Source: Cladopsammia gracilis (lineage: Eukaryota > Cnidaria > Anthozoa > Scleractinia > Dendrophylliidae). From it: DNA of 64,000 bases. The notes under the pieces are model-generated. The model made no database searches, had not been told where the DNA came from, and was given only the letters and a program-made list of their open reading frames with translations. The stretch spans positions 645,001-709,000 of the forward strand of contig JAJGOT010000206.1 of assembly GCA_022457155.1 (NCBI GenBank), written 5' to 3'. The translations under genes were made by a program, and so were the position numbers. Shown piece after piece: positions 30,201 to 40,985 of the stretch. The first letter of the stretch is position 1; each line of letters starts with the position of its first letter.

Positions 30201-32932
30201 GAAAACAGATTTAAAACGACCAAAAACATCTTAGCGTGACATAAATATGCATTATGTGAAACAAGACTGTCAAGACAACTGAATGACATAATTACACTAG
30301 GGAATCAAAGTTTACTTATTCAATTACAGCAATCACCTTTTAACACGTAAAACATTGGGGAATTAAAAACACAAGATAAAAAGGTGCATTCTCTTTACGA
30401 ACTGACCAGTTTGGCCAGCCAGTTCTGACACATGGTAAACACACTTAGACTCCTAATTTTTCTCAAATCACAACCTGTTAGCAACATACACCTTCCATTC
30501 AGCCCCTTCCTTTCAAAGCTGGCTTCCTACCACATCAGTGATTGTTAGTCATGCAGGTATATTTATGAGTGATGTTTGACCTGTATGGCCAGCTGGTGGT
30601 TCAGATGCTATACCTCTACTTATTTACTTGAATTGGCAAACTGATCCTAAAAGTCCAATGCCCGTTCACGTATAAATCTTCAACAAAATGCTCTAGCACT
30701 TCAAAATTTGGCCCAGATGTGCAGTTTTAAACTCTCTCTATATATATAACATTTGGGATAAAAAAAATTGAAATGTGTTTTTTAATGCTTCTGAATTTTG
30801 ATAAATGTATGACATAAGTGCAAACCAAGAGTATAAAGTGTGATTTTAACTAAGTATGCTTTGGTGAGTGGCAAAAATATTACTTAACACCACAATGTGA
30901 CATCTGTGCAAGGTAAAAACACTTACAATATGCATCCATTTCCAGTTTATGGTTGCCATGGAGACAAAGGTCCAGGATGTGAACATGTCGTATCTTCTGC
31001 AGCTCATTCCAATCCAGGTCATTGTTGGAAAGGATCAGTGTTCCAAATGCCGCCACATAAAAAAGACCCTCCAAGCTCCTCACCTTTGGGAAAATAAAAA
31101 CCTGGAATAAAATCTCTGTGAAAAGCTATCAAGCAAAAGAGTGAATCAATACGAGCAACAAAATCATGTAACTTGTTGCACAATGTTGCATTGCAGGTTG
31201 CAGTACGTTTGCAACAAATTTTCATGTTGCAGAAAGTAGATGTTGCTTCTACCTTACACAACATGAAAATTTGTTGTGGTCATAGGTGGTAATATACAGA
31301 GATGCCAACCTCTGGAGATTAAAAATAGGGAGTTTTTTCTGGGGGTGAAATTCCAAACCTACCACTTAGCTATGTACTCTATCAATTTCCTTTCATGGAG
31401 TTTATCCTGCATACAGTTAATTGCATCCATAAAATTATTCTGATATATCAGATTTATTTCCCAATATCCAGGAATTTCTTTAATTTCTTCAATTTACTGT
31501 ATCCCTTTCATTTTTCCCAGTACTAAATCCTATATCCCTATAATTTTTTACCCCAATAGCTGTGTTCATACCACACACTTTTACCTAGGGCAAATTCACA
31601 AAAACTTTTCCCAAGGTAAATTCATCTAGAATTTCATTTTCCTCAGGTGAAATATCTGGAAAAGTCACACTACTGACAATGACAGCTGGGGTTGTCATGT
31701 AAAATTAAGCTGTCAAGGGAAACTCAATTGTTTTTGTGACATATCTAAGCTCACAACCATAAAATTTCCCAGGAATTAATAGGGCAAAATTGGTCACACT
31801 TTAAAAAAATTCAGTTTCCCTAGGTATGCTCTCTATGAGACAAGTTTCCATCAATTGAGGGCAAAATTCTGTAGTGAATGACCACTGACAGCTAATCATA
31901 AATGCGGCCTCAAAACAATCTTATGTCTCTATCAGTTTCGGTGGCAAAACACTAGCTATAGAAAGACGTGCATTTCCGAGACAAAACTCACTGTCTTGAC
32001 AAAACTAACAGACATGAAAATTACTTTTTCAGTACGCCCGAGTTAACAAAGACAATAACAATTCAATTAGTTCGAGCCGGGGTACGAAGATCATTACAAT
32101 CAACCATTATCATTGTTGAGAAACCGGTAACCACAAACACAACACAAAAGTAAATAAACTCTCATGAATAAAGATTATCAGGAGCAGCAACACGTTCTCG
32201 TTAAATTCATTTTAGGTAAAGGCAAATGAATAAAGCAACTAATGACTTAAAATAAATTAATAAACAAAAATGCTCGCTTTTATTCTGATCCAGTTCGCTA
32301 GCGCTAGCGCTTGTGTGATTCCTAAAAGCGTGTAATCTTTGGTCTAATCAAACACTTGGCACATTTCTGAGTAGCATGGCTGATCAATTTCAAGTGATAG
32401 CTAGATTAAGTTAAACGATCAAGAAGATTACAAAACATTATTCGAGGGTTTAACGATAAATTACGAACCGTCGATATTTTTTTTCGTGAACACGTTAGAA
32501 AAGATTGAAACCTGAAAGAAAAACAGCCCCCAGGGCAAAATCATGGATGTAATACGCTTAAATTTACCACGTTGTTAGCGAGGTCAATTTTCCACAGTTG
32601 AGGGCAACATCGCAAATCGGGTGCCGATTCAACCCTGTTTCCACGTAGGATAGCTGTCTGTAGTTTTGGGCATAATTCCAACCTTTCAAGAGAAACTGAA
32701 ACAAAAGATAGAATTCATCACCTTTCATCGATTAAGGCAAGAATATAGCACTTTTTTCCAGCCTACCTAAGCCGAGATTTGAAAGATCCAGATATTCGAC
32801 CAAATGCAATGGTTGTGAAGTCCGTGACCTCAGCAGCTATTGTGGAAAGAAAAGAAAGAAAAACTGATAAATAACAGTAAACACTAATGGCAAAACACTT
32901 AGAGAACGCCTCACCTGAGCAGAGATCCTCAT
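18283..32932 (-). CDS. Leucine-rich-repeat protein, 18 coding exons rebuilt
   Basis: Coding exons, 5' to 3' on the minus strand: 32932-32915, 32836-32767, 32695-32568, 31083-30927, 29918-29856, 28997-28936, 27610-27533, 27411-27363, 26390-26312, 25603-25510, 23943-23870, 23703-23601, 22810-22722, 22110-22078, 20812-20721, 20096-20008, 18988-18910, 18362-18283. All introns are GT-AG and every junction keeps phase, giving 479 residues. The ATG follows an in-frame TAG three codons upstream. The N-terminal third has SDS22-like leucine-rich repeats (LQTAILRGNRVES, LWKIDLANN, FGTLILSNNDL) capped by MHVIDSLPLVWMLDGR. The rest is a hydrophobic, mostly helical region (MLPRDIRCRVLSLLLGAVK, LYLGLYDLVADLVRLANG, EVVQLLCIVPIFFDFIG). 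I recognise a conserved animal family from its sequence but cannot name it. Biochemical role unknown; a cytoplasmic scaffold is likely, since there is no signal peptide. Confidence 0.85.
19296..19556. repeat. Foldback element, 261 bp (LRR gene intron)
   Basis: Arms aaggggtgagtggaataaag and ctttattccactcacccctt pair with mismatches for about 120 bp on each side, including agattctcctt and tatatgctcatgtaac. It lies in the intron between exons 16 and 17 of the minus-strand gene. Confidence 0.75.
20171..20457. repeat. 88-bp minisatellite, about 3.2 copies
   Basis: Units begin at 20171, 20259, 20347 and a partial at 20437. The flank tttcactcacagagtcag matches the left flank of the 12-copy locus at 16803. 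A G-rich tract (20459-20505) follows. It lies between exons 15 and 16 of the LRR gene. Confidence 0.85.
21070..21233. repeat. Foldback element (LRR gene intron)
   Basis: Arms agaccagtccaatatatt and aatatatcggaactggtct, with ggctccgagg and cctcggagcc inside, pair over about 65 bp each. Probable MITE. Confidence 0.75.
21471..21560. repeat. 88-bp repeat, single diverged copy
   Basis: One copy of the gttctaac unit, flanked on the left by cactcccagagtcaat and on the right by tactcttgggagtt (about 21595). These are the same flanks as the 12-copy locus, so this is a low-copy state of the same element. Confidence 0.8.
21670..21832. repeat. Foldback element (LRR gene intron)
   Basis: Arms aattaacaattattggattc and gaatccaataattgttttat pair, continuing through tgcatgatagcgacaattatcaag and its complement to a small centre near 21750. 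Nearly perfect over about 75 bp each side. Confidence 0.8.
22160..22365. repeat. G-rich MITE-like repeat (LRR gene intron)
   Basis: Ends gtagttccagaaaa (22161) and ttttctggaactgcac (22349) are inverted. The interior has three repeats of a g(9-16) run each preceded by a tcctg or tctgtg motif. The open frame through it is low-complexity glycine and not evidence of a gene. Confidence 0.6.
23276..23570. repeat. Foldback element (LRR gene intron)
   Basis: The left arm ggaggtagctcccatataaa-atgatgggggtgctc pairs with the right arm gagcacccccatcatttttatatgggagtcacctcc. The interior repeats gtacc-ttagggt. A related single end (gagcatccccgtaccttttatatggcagt) lies near 34071-34100. Confidence 0.7.
23980..24421. 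repeat. MITE with short inverted ends (LRR gene intron)
   Basis: The ends ttgatacattatg (23980-23992) and cataatgtatcaa (24409-24421) are perfect 13-bp inverted repeats. Just inside both ends attatgctc is repeated several times. The end lies 37 bp from the acceptor of exon 11. Confidence 0.6.
25804..26307. repeat. Purine-rich GGAA/GGGA array at a splice donor
   Basis: About 500 bp are almost pure purine on the plus strand. 25804-26055 has a higher-order unit with gacgagggaggg and gtgagagggattaggaa, repeated about four times. Then come GGAA repeats (about 26065-26130), GGGA repeats (about 26131-26240), and GGAA again (to 26307). On the transcribed strand of the LRR gene it is a CU-rich tract beginning at intron position +5/+6 after exon 9. 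Repeats of this kind can form G-quadruplex or triplex DNA. Confidence 0.95.
28034..28716. repeat. 680-bp palindrome of two head-to-head MITEs
   Basis: Two copies of an about 335-bp unit lie in inverted orientation, joined at ttaaattttcgaaaatttaa (about 28365-28386). Each copy has its own inverted ends (ttaaggtggctc and gagccacattaa or gagccaccttaa). Arm identity is high, with scattered substitutions. A single, internally deleted unit is at 43424-43685. It lies in the intron between exons 6 and 7 of the LRR gene. Confidence 0.85.
29200..29640. repeat. Two related foldback copies (LRR gene intron)
   Basis: 29460-29625 is a hairpin with arms gttatatgagcacgcaggaatttttaagaac and gttcttaaaaattcgtaagtgctt. 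29240-29340 carries a diverged copy (ttataagcacatgagaattttaaaaaacac). Both end in caa-aatg-atgaggaac. Confidence 0.65.
30655..30840. repeat. Dispersed repeat, second copy of 7665-7840
   Basis: Shares aatttggcccagatgtg, aaactctct, gtgttttttaatgcttctgaattttga and gacataagtgcaa(a)cca with the repeat upstream of the GT31 gene, in the same orientation and order. Confidence 0.6.
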
Positions 32933-35100
32933 TCTAAGCTACATGACGGCATAAGAGAACATGCAGCTAAGCTACTACAAAAACATGAAGCTTTGTTTGT
33001 ACGCGTAGAATACAATCTGTTTACGCAGTAGGGTAGGGATGGGACGCTATTGTTACTAGTGGCGGGAAAAGAAACCCCACTGATTTTTTCATTTCGCGAA
33101 ATTATTCCTTGACTCTCTATAAACATCATCACAACTGAGCTGTTTAAAATATAACTTGAATGTGTCGTTTCCGAGATCCTTGTCCACATTTTTGTCCAAC
33201 GCATTATACATTATAGTGATTATACCCATTGACCATAGCATGATTAATGTCTTAATCTGTCCAATTAATTACGAATTTTTAAAGCAACTAAGGTCTCCAA
33301 GTTTCACAGCCATAGCTTTAATGTTCTTGAAGTTACGGAGGGTGGCCGTAGACCAAACAAAGACCAAAAAAAGGCCGGTCTGAATAGGGTTGAACACGTA
33401 AAAAATTAGCCATTTATTTGTGGCCTGCTGCAGTAACAGTGCCTTCGTAGCCACGAAAAGAAAGGACCAAATCATCACCTCGTTCTCATAACACGATGAC
33501 ATGGCGTTTTAGGAGATCAGTTCCAGCGAAATGCAGCCGTTGACAAGTCCAATCTAATTTCCTTGGTCACCATTTTGAAGAAACCAGCAGCAGGAATACT
33601 AATAAAAATGCAAAGCCATTCCCACTGATTAAATCTATAAAAAAATTATTTTTGAAGAGTTCAAACTCTTTAAGCTCAAGATAACTGAAAAAGAATTGAC
33701 TAGTCAAATCTGTGGGCTATAGCTATCATCACCTTTGCTATCATAGGAAACAGCCAGTCCCGACGGGGGACTGATGCTCATCGTCTCGTTTAGGGTGTAA
33801 ATATCACTAAGGGTGTTGCAGGAGGGAACGCCGTTATTTTTAGCTATCAAGGTGAAGAATAACTAAAGATTTATGACAATGCTTTTAAAATCTTTTTTTT
33901 TAAATCTATTAATAGATTAAAGCATTCGATGACGAAGTCTTCATCGTCATTAAATTCACTATAACTCTTGTTTGTCTGTCTCTTTTAGAATGGTATCTTT
34001 TAGAGGTGAAATAAAGCTTGAGCCACGCCCAGATTGGTCTCCTTTAGGGTTTTAATTTAAAATTTCTGACGAGCATCCCCGTACCTTTTATATGGCAGTC
34101 CCCCTTCCCCACCCCCCTCTCCTATACCCCCCCCCCCCCCCCCCGCCACCAGGGCGGCCAGTCGTGTTTCAGAAACTGATAAATCCGTGGGAAAAATTAC
34201 AATCGAATCGTGAGCATACGTGCATTTTGAGTCGAAAAAGGCAAATGAACAGGTGAACAGGAGTGGCTCGGTTTAACTAAATAAAAGCAAATTGCCTGCA
34301 GTAAAGTAATCCTTAGTCTTTCATGCTGTTCATTTATTGAGTCAAAATGCACGTGCCAAAATGCGTATCTAGGGTCCTCAAGAGTGATCAATCTAAAAAC
34401 CTTAAAAAGGGTTTGAAATCAGTTTTATGCGTGAATTAATAGTGAACTTTAGATTTGAATACGAGTGAGATTGAGTACGAGTACGACTTGCGAATTTCAA
34501 GCCGGTTGCAAACCGAAATATCGGGCAAATATATTCAACTGTTTATTATTTTTTTATTTCACTTCTGTCTCTATCTTTTCTTCTTGCCGTAAGGATCAGT
34601 TTGCCGTTTTTACCATTACTATTTCAAGATTTTTACTGATCCAGGTCTACGATAGATCCGGTACTCTGTCTTCCTTGGTTTGTCGTTGTGGTTTTACCGT
34701 TATTATAGTTTTTGAAACTATACTATACTATCCGTAAATAATTTTTATATTTTTTGAAGTTAAGTCAACCATAACTTGAATTACTACCCACGTCGCTACA
34801 GTATGTCGCTACGTCCGGCGTCAGACCCGCCCAGAGAAAAAAAGAGAAAAAACCCTGAATAAATCACGGTGATTCTCAGGAAACAAAACTCACTGTTTCC
34901 CGAGGGATCATTCATTAAGTGATTTGTTATATAGCTGGAAGTTTTTTTTTTCAGTCTGATCACATGCGCTAGTGGGCAACAGCGCACTGTTATCCTCTGA
35001 CGTCAAAAATGTTGCCTGCTTTCGCAAATGTTGCCCGCTCATGGACGTTTGGCGGGAAACAGTTTGTTTGTTAGATGTCATGTGACCATGAATCAACCAA
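32933..35100. other. Upstream region of LRR gene, one orphan exon-like frame
   Basis: No confident gene. A minus-strand ATG at 33502-33500 follows an in-frame TAA and opens a 77-codon frame (MSSCYENEVMIWSFLFVATK at its start) with one hydrophobic segment. It could be a first exon of an unidentified membrane protein, but I find no second exon. A related end of the 23276 foldback family is at about 33960-34130, and a poly-C run at 34128-34144. 34590-34690 is a reversed copy of the 7318 repeat. Confidence 0.35.
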
Positions 35101-35114
35101 TGATAGGGAGTATT

Positions 35115-35300
35115 GGGATAGTGGCCGTGTTTTCACGAGCGAACGGGTGACAGTGGGAAATCTCATGAAAACAGTTGCTTGTCCAACTCGCTTAAAGTTA
35201 AGCGAGTCGGCGAACTACAATAGGATTCTCATTAAATTTAAGCCACCAAACCAGGTCGCTTAAGCTTTTCGGCAATTAATTTCGGCCAATTTCAATTTTC
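35115..35300 (-). repeat. Truncated copy of the 39971 MITE
   Basis: Read in reverse, 35120-35270 matches the right half of the element at 39971-40352 (aagcgacctggtttggtggc, ttgtagttcgccgactcgct, cgctcgtgaaaacacggcc). No left end is present in the expected place. Confidence 0.65.
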
Positions 35301-35467
35301 CACCTTCTCTGCTGAAAGAAACAGGCTTCGATTCTTCTTCTCCTATTCGAATAGCAAGTAACTTGAGCCTTTGCTGAAACGTTCTCCTCCTTCGATCCTG
35401 GAACAAGCGCGATAGCACGCCAATAAATATAAGATTCATATATTTGCAAGCGTCTCTGTTTCCCGCT

Positions 35468-35579
35468 ATCGCATGTGTAAACGGCTGAAACGGGCCTTTA
35501 GACTGCCAACACTGGCTGTGTTTTCACCAGGCGGTGTTAAGCAGTCTAAAGGCCCGTTTCAGCCGTTTACACATGCGAT
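35468..35579. repeat. Perfect 39-bp-arm hairpin
   Basis: The arms 35468-35506 and 35541-35579 are exact reverse complements around a 34-base loop. The loop contains ggctgtgttttcaccaggcgg, almost the left terminal sequence of the MITE at 39971. That suggests a miniature or solo-end derivative. Confidence 0.8.
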
Positions 35580-35725
35580 TTTTGATGCGATTTTTGTCGC
35601 GCTCTCCAATGCAACTTTTGGGATTTCCGGAGTTAATGACAAAACTACGGCCCCAGTGAAATGAGTAACCTGTTTCAGTAATCAGTATTCAACCAGAAAA
35701 GTATTGGGCTTATTGGACTAATTGG

Positions 35726-35972
35726 AGAGGTCATTGGGGTTTTCGGTTTTTCGGTTTTTGTCATTTTTGAGATCGGTTTTGCGTTTTATGCACTAAAAAT
35801 TTCCGGTTTTTCGGTTTTGATAACCGTTGCAGTTTTCATTTTTTTTTTTCTTTCTTTACCATCCGGTTTTCGGTTTTTATGAAAAGCCGGTTTTTCGGTT
35901 TTGAGCAATTTTTATCCCCAGTGCGGTTTTTTGGTTTTCACGGAAATTTTGAGCGATTTCCCGGTTTCTAAG
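35726..35972. repeat. CGGTTTTT-rich repeat, copy 1
   Basis: Contains many cggttttt motifs with the landmarks gtcattttt-gagatcgg, aaccgttgc, catccggttttc and gcggtttt-cggttttcacgg. The same order recurs at 38560-38812. The second copy has inverted ends gcactggggttttc and ggccccaatgctcccc. Confidence 0.7.
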
Positions 35973-36214
35973 GGGGACGTACGTGATATGCGCGCGTCTT
36001 GTCAGCGTAGTCCCCGCATTTAAATACAATGCACTCCATGGAAACTTCTAATGCAGCGTACATGCTCGCTCTCCTCCTGGGGTAACTGGCGCGCATATTA
36101 TGTTCGCCCCCCTTATAAAGGTGCGAATTCTTAGAATAAATTCCACACGTGCTCATTTCGTATTCATAAACAAAACTCAGAAAACTGTATACCATGCGCG
36201 ATGGGTAACACTTA

Positions 36215-36406
36215 GGCCCCGTCCACACGTATCCGGATATTTTTGAATCCGCAACTTTTTTGTTGCGGATTGGCCTTCCATCCACACGTATCCGGCGAAT
36301 TCGGGCAAATACGATTCAAATACGCTACGTGTGGACGCGAATATTTTCTAATCCGCAACAAAAAAGTTGCGGATTCAAAAATATCCGGATACGTGTGGAC
36401 GGGGCC
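36215..36406. mobile_element. PIF/Harbinger-like MITE, 192 bp
   Basis: Perfect 57-bp terminal inverted repeats beginning ggccccgtccacacgtatcc flank a short centre, and the element is bounded by TTA on both sides (36212-36214 and 36407-36409). The 3-bp TTA duplication with GGCC-type ends is the signature of PIF/Harbinger elements. Arms without mismatches suggest recent insertion or recent copying. Confidence 0.85.
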
Positions 36407-36763
36407 TTAGACCATACTAGAATACATTATTTTACCTAATACAATGGAGGTGTACAATGTACAATGGCGCTGACACCCTGACTCGGGCATCATATGGAAA
36501 ACTGCTTGCCAGCTTCGCCTGTGCTCAGATGCGGAGCACCTTATAATCCCAACAACTAGCTATTTCCCATTTGAAAGCCTTTCTAAGCAAGAAAAAAGTC
36601 GATGCAAAAGTATTAGAGTACCTTGAAATTCATGTGAAGGGAGTTTGACACCAAACTGCTGCATAATTTTCAAACAATGATGGAAAAAACGTAGCATTGG
36701 AAATTTTAGCAGGTTTTGGAGCATTTTATAATATTAGCGCTCGAGGTCTTAATTCTTATAAAT

Positions 36764-37440
36764 GTTAAAAAAGGAAACATTGAGAGCCAAGACAGCGCGC
36801 GGGCCATGACTTTAGCACATAACTATCGCGTGATACGCAAGTGTTCTAGAAATAACGATAGAGAATAAAGGAATGTTGCATGGGGTGATTTTTATAGCAA
36901 CAATTTCTTGCGGCAGCCAGAAGAAAATATTGCGTCATAAATCATCGTCCGCGCGCTGTTACACGGTGTCAACTTTAAACGGGACAACGTTGCGTTAAGA
37001 GTCGTCCCGTGTAACATCACCCTAAAACCAAAAAAATATCGCTTGAGATTTATTCTCGTGAAAGTAAAATAAGCAAAAAAGGAAACACTGAGAGCCTAGA
37101 AGGCAGTCGTGACAACAGGTGAAATATCACGTAAACACAAGTGTTCTAGAAATAACGCTGGAGAATGAAACCAAAACATTATCTTTAGTAGAGATTAAAA
37201 TCTCGTGAAAAACATAGGCAAAGAAGGAAACACTGAGAGCCTAGAAGGGAGCCATGATTTTACTTGACACACAAGTCAAATGTTCTAGAAATAACGCTGA
37301 AGAATGAAACCAAAAGATCATGTTAGTGGAGATTTCATTCTTATGAAAGTGAAATAAACAAAGAAGGAAACACTTGAGCCAAAAAGTGCGTCATGACTTT
37401 GTAACGTGAAATATTACAGTGTTCTATTTATAAAAAGTGC
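36764..37440. repeat. Diverged tandem repeat, about 145-bp period
   Basis: Four units share aggaaacactgagagcc followed by gtgttctagaaataacg. Unit starts are near 36764, 37063, 37211 and 37353; the last three are spaced about 142-148 bp. The first is separated by unrelated DNA. No coding signal. Confidence 0.6.
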
Positions 37441-38559
37441 GCCTGTGCTTAATAAAAGGACTCGCAACGTACATTGTGCAATATAGTGTGTAATTCATCT
37501 GTTGGTTTGAAAACAAGGCGCTCTGCAAATCATTTTAACTGAAGGACTTTTGATTGACCCCGCTTTATTTTGCGTCAAGAAACTACCCAAGAGTAATCAA
37601 AGGTGCGTACTTTTACAGTTATCCAGCGACGTACCTGTAATCGTTGTGATACGTTAATACATAATTTTAATTACTATCACGTACACAGGGATTCTTAGCG
37701 ACTAGAGTGATTTCAGACAACTCTTGAAACAAAATGAGACGGTCATTGTTAAATAGTCGACAGTAAACGAAAGAAAACAATGGGTTTAGTGTCCTATAGT
37801 GTGTATTTGTCGAATTTCTATTTCAATGGTTATATGAAACTATAAGACAGGGCGTATAGAGAGCATGAATAGGCGAAGCGTTGAACGATATGTAGCAGAC
37901 GGGGGTAATTTTAATTTGATCCCTCGCTCGATCGGCTGTAGACTTCTCTTAGTAATTCCACTGACCAGTGCATAAGGCTTCGAGCTCTGGAGTACTTCAC
38001 TTGTTTTTTTTCAAGACTTAGGAAAACGCTACAGTACGGAAATTTCGAAAGTTCAAATAAACCAAATTTTGTTTCGATGAATTAAAAACATGTCTAAGCG
38101 TGACACAAATACGCATTGTTTGAAATAAGAGAGAGTACTAGATTTGACTAGATGATGTACTGTAATGTTTTAAAGAGTTAGAGTTAACTCAGGCGGGACA
38201 AATCATTTATGAGGCCGGAATATTGGACTCTTGATGTTGTAAAATGGTCTGGGAACAAAGATGTTTCGGGTCAGCGGAGGTCTCTGCAAGTAGAGAACAC
38301 ATGGAGCGGCCATGTTAGTTTTAGTTCGTTCTGTTTCTTGTAGCAGTTCGCAGTTTACGGTCAGTAAAACAGTTATTTAAACACTTGACAACTTAAGAGC
38401 ATCACTTGAAAAAGTTCTTTGAAAACAAGTGTTTGGAAGGACATTTTGCACATCACAGAAAGCCATTATTTTTCCGCCATCGTCTTAGTGATTTGATTGG
38501 AGTGTATCACTTTACAAAGTTGCGCCCCTTTTTGTTGTTTTCAATAATACAAAGCTGTG
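37441..38559. other. Intergenic, nothing recognised
   Basis: AT-rich, without a convincing open frame. 37745-37830 shares caaacgaaagaaaacaatgg-like strings with the element at the start of the window. Confidence 0.4.
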
Positions 38560-38812
38560 TCTGGAGGGGGCACTGGGGTTTTCGGTTTTTGTCATTTTGA
38601 GATCGGGTTTTTCGTTTTGTTTTTCTTTCAAAATTTCCGGTTTTTCGGTTTTGGTAACCGTTGCGGTTTTCGTTTTTTTCTTTCTTTAACATCCGGTTTT
38701 CAGTTTTTATGAAAAGCATTTTTTCGGTTTTGAGCAATTTTTATTGCGGTTTTTCGGTTTTCACGGACATTTTGAGCGGTTTTCCGGTTTCTAATAGGCC
38801 CCAATGCTCCCC
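38560..38812. repeat. CGGTTTTT-rich repeat, copy 2
   Basis: Second copy of the 35726 family, with the same internal order and inverted ends. See the first copy for landmarks. Confidence 0.7.
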
Positions 38813-38992
38813 TCCTTATTATTTCCTGGAAATTTGCATCTGATCTTTTTTAAAAATTTCCAGTTTTATTATTCACAAAAGAAACGTGGAAAAGGTTCCC
38901 TTGGCCTGGAAGACGCAAACCAATTAAATCAAATTGAAGTAGTGACACAAACATTCTTTAGACTAACATTTTGAACCACCTGTTTCTGTAAT

Positions 38993-40970
38993 CATTCCAA
39001 AATATTGATCCCTCAGACAAGACATTTGCTCCGGGCGTGCGCGTTACCAAAAAGAACTATCGCTCATAATTATGTATGTATGCGCTATTGTTTTGCTTTT
39101 GGATTTCTATTGTTTTGGCTTTTGTTGATGTTTTAGTTTTAAGAACGGTATGCATAACTAATGTATGGGGTTAAACGGAAATCTTTCCGGCTGAAAAGTG
39201 CAAAATGACGGAAGTTTTTTCCCTCGAACCAAAGCAAATTTCCCACCAAAATGTTTACTAGATTCCAATCTTTCCAAAACCGAGTGTGGATGTTGACATT
39301 TCGCCTGTCAAAATGAGTTAGAACGGTCGATGACCGCGCGGTCGAACTCCATAATACAAGCCTTTGTACGAAATTGCTCACTTCAAGGTAAAAATGACGG
39401 TACTTTTTTTAAAAGTTATTAAAATATTTTAACGTTTCTAGATAGAATAATAACCAAATTTCTGGAATCCGAGTGTGGATTTCCGAAAAGTAATTCATAA
39501 ATGGGCGAAATTTTGATTTTCCCTTTAAAAAATGGCATTTTCGTCTGGGGACGAGTTAAAAAATTAGAGGCAAATGTCACCCAATTTTTTGCCATGAAAC
39601 CAATGTCGGAAAAATACAGTTTTTTTGTCTATTAGTATATAACTGTTGTTCCAGAGAATCTCGTTTTTAAAATTCAGATTTGTGTCATAGGTTGAGTCTT
39701 TGAAGTTGCACCAATAGTTTAGAATGGCTCGATAGAATGAGGGTAGGTTTTTAAGATTGAGATTTTTGGTCCTATAGTTGCATTTTGTTAAGAAAGCGAC
39801 ATTTTAATCTGATCAGGAATAATTTTTACTTTTTTGCGGAGAATAAAAACAGTTGTTTAAATAGTATCAGTTGCAATTTACAAGGGAACTACGTACTAAT
39901 ATTCATTTTGCATGCGTTCAGTTTCTGTGAAAGACTTTTCTGGTTGCATGGCAAAAAATTGGGTGACATTGGCTGTGTTTTCACGAGGCGGTTTTTCTCG
40001 CTTAACATTCCTGTAGGTAATTTGTTTACTGACCGCGTTAAGCAGCTTAAAAAATTTATGCGTTTTCACGGACAGAACTTTATTCATTTTCTTATACCAT
40101 GCGCGATATATTTTCTTTTGTTAAAACAATAGAAAATTAGAACACAAAAGAACGACAATACAATGCCATTCTTTGTTGTTTAGTTGCCGACAAGCTTAAG
40201 CGACCTGGTTTGGTGGCTTAAATTTAATGAGAATTCTATTGTAGTTCGCCGACTCGCTTAACTTTAAGCGAGTTGGACAAGCAACTGTTTCCACGAGATT
40301 TCCGACTGTCACTCGCTCAGCGACTTGAAAAATCGCTCGTGAAAACACGGCCATTTGCCTCTAATTTTTTAACTCGTCCCCAGACCCCCAATTTGACCCT
40401 TAAAATCACTGCGAAAATGCCATTTTTTAAAGGGAAATCAAAATTTCGCCCATTTATGAATTACTTTTCGGAAATCAGTCCACACTCGGATTCCAGTAAT
40501 TTGGTTATTATTCTATCTAGAAACGTTAAAATATTTTAATTTTTTTTAAAAAAAGTACTGTCATTTTTACCTTGAAGTGAGCAATTTCGTACAAAGGCTT
40601 GTATTATGGAGTTTGACCGCGCGGTCATCGCTTTAAGCGTTCTAACTCATTTTAACAGGCGAAATGTCAACATCCACACTCGGTTTTGGAAAGATTGGAA
40701 TCTTGTAAACATTTCAGTGGGAAATTTGCTTTGGTTCGAGGGAAAAAACTTCCGTCATTTTGCACTTTTCAGCCGGAAAGATTTCCGTTTAACACCATAC
40801 ATTAGTTATGCATACCGTTCTTAAAACTAAAACATCAACAAAAGCCAAAACAATAGAAATACAAAAGCAAAACAATCGCGCATATATACATAATTATGAG
40901 CAATAGTTCTTTTTGGTAACGCGCACGCCCGGAGCAAATGTCTCGGCTGAGGGATCAATATTTTGGAATG
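38993..40970. repeat. Large inverted repeat, about 0.6-kb arms
   Basis: 38993-39602 and 39942-40970 are reverse complements (attccaaaatattgatccct to its complement), separated by about 340 bp. The right arm is longer because a 382-bp MITE is inserted in it. Both arms can be read as matching peptides (39139-39381 minus and 40606-40824 plus both contain HTRFWKDWNLVN), but I see no protein family. This may be a foldback element or two inverted copies of one repeat. Confidence 0.85.
39971..40352. mobile_element. MITE inserted in one arm of the inverted repeat
   Basis: Ends ggctgtgttttcacgag and ctcgtgaaaacacggcc are inverted with one mismatch, and ATT flanks both sides (39968-39970 and 40353-40355). 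The left arm of the inverted repeat shows the intact site (near 39571-39580), which fixes the boundaries directly. Internal motifs aagcgacctgg and actcgcttaac recur at 35115. Confidence 0.85.
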
Positions 40971-40985
40971 GCAGGGTAGTTTTGA

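Noticed and set aside
33269..33502. MAPEG-type membrane protein first exon
   Set aside because: The ATG and leader resemble the start of microsomal glutathione transferases only loosely, and no second exon was found. Left as an unassigned orphan frame.
38993..40970. Gene pair encoding the same peptide on both strands
   Set aside because: The matching peptides come from the two arms of an inverted repeat. No domain, start context or splice support was seen.
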